A stretch of 64,000 nucleotides of DNA from NCBI GenBank assembly GCA_036365515.1, contig CM070876.1, forward strand, positions 96,357,300 through 96,421,299. The letters are read 5' to 3'. The position numbers and the translations under genes are program-made. Position 1 is the stretch's first letter. Every line of letters begins with the position of its first letter. The notes under the pieces are model-generated. The model was not told where the DNA came from. It worked only from the letters and a program-made list of their open reading frames with translations, and searched no databases. Origin of the DNA: Torymus aiolomorphi (taxonomy: Eukaryota > Arthropoda > Insecta > Hymenoptera > Torymidae). Of this stretch, positions 60,142-64,000 are shown one piece after another.

Positions 60142-60591
60142 CTAACACGCGTTCGCTATGCAACCGATCGACGTCCTCTCGTGAATTCGTTGTCCGCTTG
60201 TCCTCGTTCCTCGTACCTCGCTTCCGTCCTCTCTCTAACTGCCCCGGGTGCGTTTCCCTCCGATTTTATGTCTCTGCCTAGGGGTTTATAAGTGGGGGAT
60301 CATTGCTTCATCTGCCGTTCGTTTCTTCCTCCTAATTTCATGTCGAGATCTCGTGCCGGTGATTCAGTGCCACGCGGATTTGCTGTTTTGCTGACTCGCA
60401 TTGGTTGATGTCATGCGCCTTCGACATTCGACGCCCTCTATCAACGCTCTGTATATTGCTGACCCTGAGTTTGTGTTGGGCTATGTGTCTTCGTTCTTAG
60501 AGCTTCTGCATGAATCGTTGGCGCGTGGTTTTCGAGTTCATGGCCGCACGCGCTTTCTTTCTGGAAACTACCACTCGTAACACTCGTAACA

Positions 60592-61504
60592 ATATATATA
60601 TGTTTAAAATTTATTTATTTTTTTTCATTTCAAGTAAATTTATACTGTAGAAAATGAATGATTTCTAATTATAATTTATCTAGATTTTGAATGCAATTAA
60701 TATATATATATATATATATAAATTCAATAAATAACATGTGATAATATCTTAAACATTTTAATTTGCAATTTCATAATTACTATATAACTATTTTAAATAT
60801 AATTTTCTAAAAAATTTTAAATAATGTATTTATGGAAAATAAAATATACAAAAAACATGAAATTTATATTAAAATATACATTAAAAAAAATGATTTGATG
60901 TACTTTATCAATTCTCTTTGAGAAAGCATTCTGCTAAAGCAGTTTGCGGTTTTTTCAAAAGGAACATCTTCCAATTTAGATAATGTTAATATTTAATATT
61001 TTTCTTTTAAATTCACATTAATATTTAAATTTTACTTTTTTCTCTTATGCTGTACAGATTCAGCTGCATTTCATATAATTTTTGGTGAACGTTTTCGCGC
61101 TTTCTGCTTTACCTTCCTGTAACTTCTGAAAGATAATTACTTCGTTTTGGCCGCAATGTTCGTATTTCCAAATTTATAACATATCCTATCCTTTTTAATT
61201 TTAATCTTAACAATGTTCAAATTTTGTGTTCTGCTTTTTATGATCCTTTCTTATAAAGTAAGCTTTGTAATATTTAAATTTATTTTTCGTTAAATCTCTC
61301 TAGAAACATAATTAGTGAGTAAACTAATTGTCAATTAATTGTCATCGTTTTCAATTCATTTACAATCATTTTTAAATCATCAATTTGATTTTCAAATTTT
61401 TTTGTTGCTTTTTTTTATTTCTCCATCAAAGTATTTTTTTGACTAATCCTGTCCCAACTTAACGTACACATTTTGTATCGTATCCCGATAGCGGAACACA
61501 TTTC
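60592..61504. other. AT-rich intergenic DNA
   Basis: No gene, RNA or structured repeat recognised. Short (TA)n runs at about 60,590 and 60,701-60,720. Confidence 0.45.
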
Positions 61505-62374
61505 ATGACTTTTATCAAAATTTATTTTAAAATTAAAAATTTAATTTTAATATTTTTTTTCATTATAATGCATTCTATAAATAATTTTGATTTTACAGTT
61601 AATATGAATTTCTTCCCAACTCTTCTCTGTGCGATGTTTATCGTGGCAATTGCTTGGGTGGTCCTTTGCTACCTTATACTTATGATGCCCAACCGTTTTC
61701 CACGTCGTTTTACGATTCATCGACGATCGGGAAGGCAATCGTCATTCCCTAATCCTTTGAATTGGCATAATCCAAAATCAATACTGCGTCGATCCTTTGG
61801 ATCGGCTTACGGTTTAGCCGCTGCTCGACGTGATTGTGTCCAGCGTAAGGTTCGTATCCCTGGGTATCATACCCGTGGGCGCGAGCCGGCTGACATAGTA
61901 TTTAATATCCTCGCCAATCACGTCGGGTTTCAAGAAGCGGTTTTCCGTATTGCTGAGCCATTATACCAACGGCACCTCGATCGGCAGCTTTTACGTGAAG
62001 AAAATGATTTGCTCCAGCCGAAGTACGTTCCCGACCATGATGCTCCATCAGAGCCTGAGGGGGCCTATGCGATTTACTTGCATCTCACGTATGGCCCACC
62101 TCATGAGGATGATGATCAGGGTCGTACTTACGTAGAGCGTCTCAACCTTGAAATGGGTAGAGCACATTCTGGTAGCACAATTTATGGATATTGTGAGTTA
62201 TGCTCAGTTCTCCTTAGAGTTTGGCGGGACTGCAGAACATGTTTTGAAACATTTTTTCGAGGTGTTGGGCTGAATGTATCACAAGCATTAGAATGCAACT
62301 CTCCAATGCATAAAGAAAGCTTAAGAAACTTTGTTTGTCCTTACTGCCTCGACCATATATCAATAAATAATTAA
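61505..62374 (+). CDS. 289-aa unknown protein: N-terminal membrane segment, Cys-rich C-terminus
   Basis: ATG 61,505 opens the frame, but the first 33 codons are AT-rich and an acceptor-like TTTTACAG ends at 61,598. Translation from the ATG at 61,604 (MNFFPTLLCAMFIVAI), or a spliced upstream exon, is more likely, giving 256 residues. Residues about 38-60 form a strong membrane helix, followed by basic residues (RFPRRFTIHRRSGR), suggesting a cytoplasmic C-terminus. The last 65 residues have C-x2-C-x9-C-x2-C-x17-C-x4-H-x8-C-x2-C, a likely zinc-binding pair. Coding GC content is well above the flanks. The family is not recognised; it could be a host gene or a virus- or element-derived one. Confidence 0.6.
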   Translation: MTFIKIYFKIKNLILIFFFIIMHSINNFDFTVNMNFFPTLLCAMFIVAIAWVVLCYLILMMPNRFPRRFTIHRRSGRQSSFPNPLNWHNPKSILRRSFGSAYGLAAARRDCVQRKVRIPGYHTRGREPADIVFNILANHVGFQEAVFRIAEPLYQRHLDRQLLREENDLLQPKYVPDHDAPSEPEGAYAIYLHLTYGPPHEDDDQGRTYVERLNLEMGRAHSGSTIYGYCELCSVLLRVWRDCRTCFETFFRGVGLNVSQALECNSPMHKESLRNFVCPYCLDHISINN

Positions 62375-64000
62375 TTAAGTTCAGAAATGTTTTATTATTC
62401 TTATTGGAAATAATTTTCATGCTTAATCGTGCATAAGTGTGCTTAACTAAGTAAAACTGTGCCAAACTTTGCCTAAGTAGGTAGATTTCATACATTTTGC
62501 ACAGATTTATCACAGATCAGCACATTTTTTTTTAATATTGTGGCACAATTTTACACATTTTTGTACCGTTTTGTATAGTGTGTCACACTTTTACACAGTT
62601 TGGCATAAATAATTTTCATCTATTGCAAACAAATATAATATAATAATTTTATTTCCGATATAATTATGTATATTTTTGCACACTTTCGGGCACTTTATAA
62701 AATTTTAGCATAGTTTGGCAAAAATAATTTTTAGTTATTAAAAATAAAATTAAGTTTATTATTGTGAACAGTTGTGCAACTGTTTGAACTCGATCGAAGT
62801 GTTCTTACCATGTTGAACTCATTTCGCACTGGATGAGCAATAACGTCCTATCTCCACTCGGTGCGTAGGAACGTCTTATCTTGTCTCTGCGCGTAAGATC
62901 TTCCTATCTCGAAGAGATGTTATGAGTGTGAGTGTGTATGTGTGTGTCTGTGTGTGTGTGTGTGTGTGTGTGCGTGTGTGTTTATGTTTGTGTGTATACG
63001 CCTAGATCTTAGCCTCTACTCGGTCGATTTTAAACGGACAAGTCTCATTTTTTTTTTCATTTTTTTATAGTGATTGCTGATCAAAAATCAATTTTTTGAT
63101 TGGTTAGATGAATTCTTGTTTTATTTTGTATTTTCGATTTTCTCAAAATTATTTTTTACTTCTTCTTAATATGTGTTTAAAATTCCGAACGTTCATAGTG
63201 AACGAAATTTTAATTTAAAGTTTCTAATTTTGGTTAGAATTCGTCTGAGGGTGGTTTAAGTTGTAACTGTAAGAGTGAGAAGTGATTAGATACAGTTATT
63301 ATCATTTTCTAAATGTATTAACTAGTCAAATTTGGCTAAATCTGAAAATGGAAAAATCTTTCGTTCACTATGAACGTTCGAAATTTCAATCATATTTTTT
63401 AAAGATATGATCAAGATATTTGAATCAGATGTATAGCATTTGAAATAGAATTAAAATACCTATATTTTCTTAAAAAAAAAGAAAGTTCTCTAGCTATCAC
63501 GATTATTTTGTTATTAACAAAAACTTTTTTTTTAAAAAGATTATAACTCTTAAACTAAACTATCAATTTTGTTGATAAAAATCATGATAATGAAAAATAT
63601 AAATAGCTATAATATGTAAAAATTTGAATTTATTCTGTTGGTCAGTTTTTGTTAAAAAAAATGAAAAATTAAAAAAATGAATTTTGTATGTCCAACTATT
63701 ATGAGAGTAAAATCGATTTAATCGCTTTATTCATTATTATTAAAATAAATTTAATAGCAATTCATTATAGAGGTATATTTTTGATAGTTCTTCTTCGAGT
63801 TCTTGTGGCAAAATAATTGGTTAATAAATAATAAATCAGAGATATTTGAGGTTAAAATTTTGTTAACCTTCTTTTAAAATTGTAATTTCTTAGACGAATT
63901 TTTATGTGATAAAAATAATATGTATGATAATTTTCATCAAGATCGAACGATTACTTTTTGAGATATTTCACGAAGAGCTTCCCTTTTCAACTGTTGCATG
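62375..64000. other. AT-rich DNA with a degenerate short repeat, GT microsatellite and dispersed repeat
   Basis: 62,430-62,760 contains many near-repeats of CACA-TTT-GGCA type words (TTTACACAGTTTGGCATAA and variants). A GT microsatellite lies at about 62,926-62,985. 63,480-63,960 is a copy of the family at 30,640 and 41,985. No gene seen. Confidence 0.5.

Larger units (their letters stand above)
42870..60591 (-). repeat. LTR-like sequence split by the Polinton-like insertion (probable solo LTR)
   Basis: The sequence flanking the large element on both sides (42,870-43,229 and 60,142-60,591, about 810 bp together) starts TGTTACG and ends CGTAACA. It is richer in GC than its surroundings. On the minus strand it has an AATAAATAAA signal near 43,190-43,200, in the right order for U3-R-U5. 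No coding region lies with it, so a solo LTR is the simplest reading. I could not match a target duplication at its outer ends, so the call is provisional. Confidence 0.45.

Overview
This is a eukaryotic, AT-rich, repeat-dominated window. I read it as arthropod, most likely insect and tentatively hymenopteran. The grounds are spliced genes with canonical GT/AG borders, long GA/CA/AT microsatellites, an R1/LOA-type LINE, copia and gypsy LTR elements, and a Polinton-like element with protein-primed DNA polymerase B. Nothing looks bacterial, and I see no rRNA, convincing tRNA or CRISPR.

Layout. 1-4,120: 5' part of a decayed LINE on the minus strand. 4,900-5,560: ~177-bp tandem repeat. 5,930-11,346: composite repeat region with inverted copies of an exon-like module, a TTAA-flanked palindromic MITE, a ~314-bp satellite, and a 90-bp minisatellite that can encode a 30-residue repeat. 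14,403-19,691: non-autonomous LTR element (two LTRs, TSD, PBS, PPT, one 500-aa ORF, no pol). 20,000-22,800: relic copia. 23,254-28,103: nearly intact copia with apparently identical LTRs and one frameshift. 31,178-38,479: gypsy element with its 5' LTR almost gone, a truncated integrase and an extra 3' ORF. 39,024-41,089: a divergent, spliced RPA70-like gene. 42,870-60,591: an LTR-like sequence split by a 16.9-kb palindromic Polinton-like element. 61,505-62,374: a 289-aa unknown protein with a membrane segment and a Cys-rich tail.

The main discovery is the element at 43,230-60,135. It begins AG and ends CT and is flanked by a 6-bp duplication (GATAAC), as Polintons/Mavericks are. Instead of one gene set between short inverted repeats, it has two inverted copies of the same end (7.4 and 8.3 kb) around a 1.2-kb centre. 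Each arm has a foldback terminus, a short possibly myristoylated protein, an NLS-bearing protein with a possible PC4-like region, a small basic protein, a spliced acidic protein and a type-B DNA polymerase. The centre holds the only copy of the polymerase C-terminus, the first codons of a Walker-A ATPase and another hairpin. No integrase, protease or capsid gene is recognisable. I infer a defective copy-back (snap-back) genome that was integrated in trans. The polymerase is broken in both arms; two breaks are shared and others are private to one arm.

The second notable item is the RPA70-like gene. It is a free-standing tandem-OB-fold (DBD-A plus DBD-B) protein in six exons with consistent splice phases and one in-frame stop near the end.
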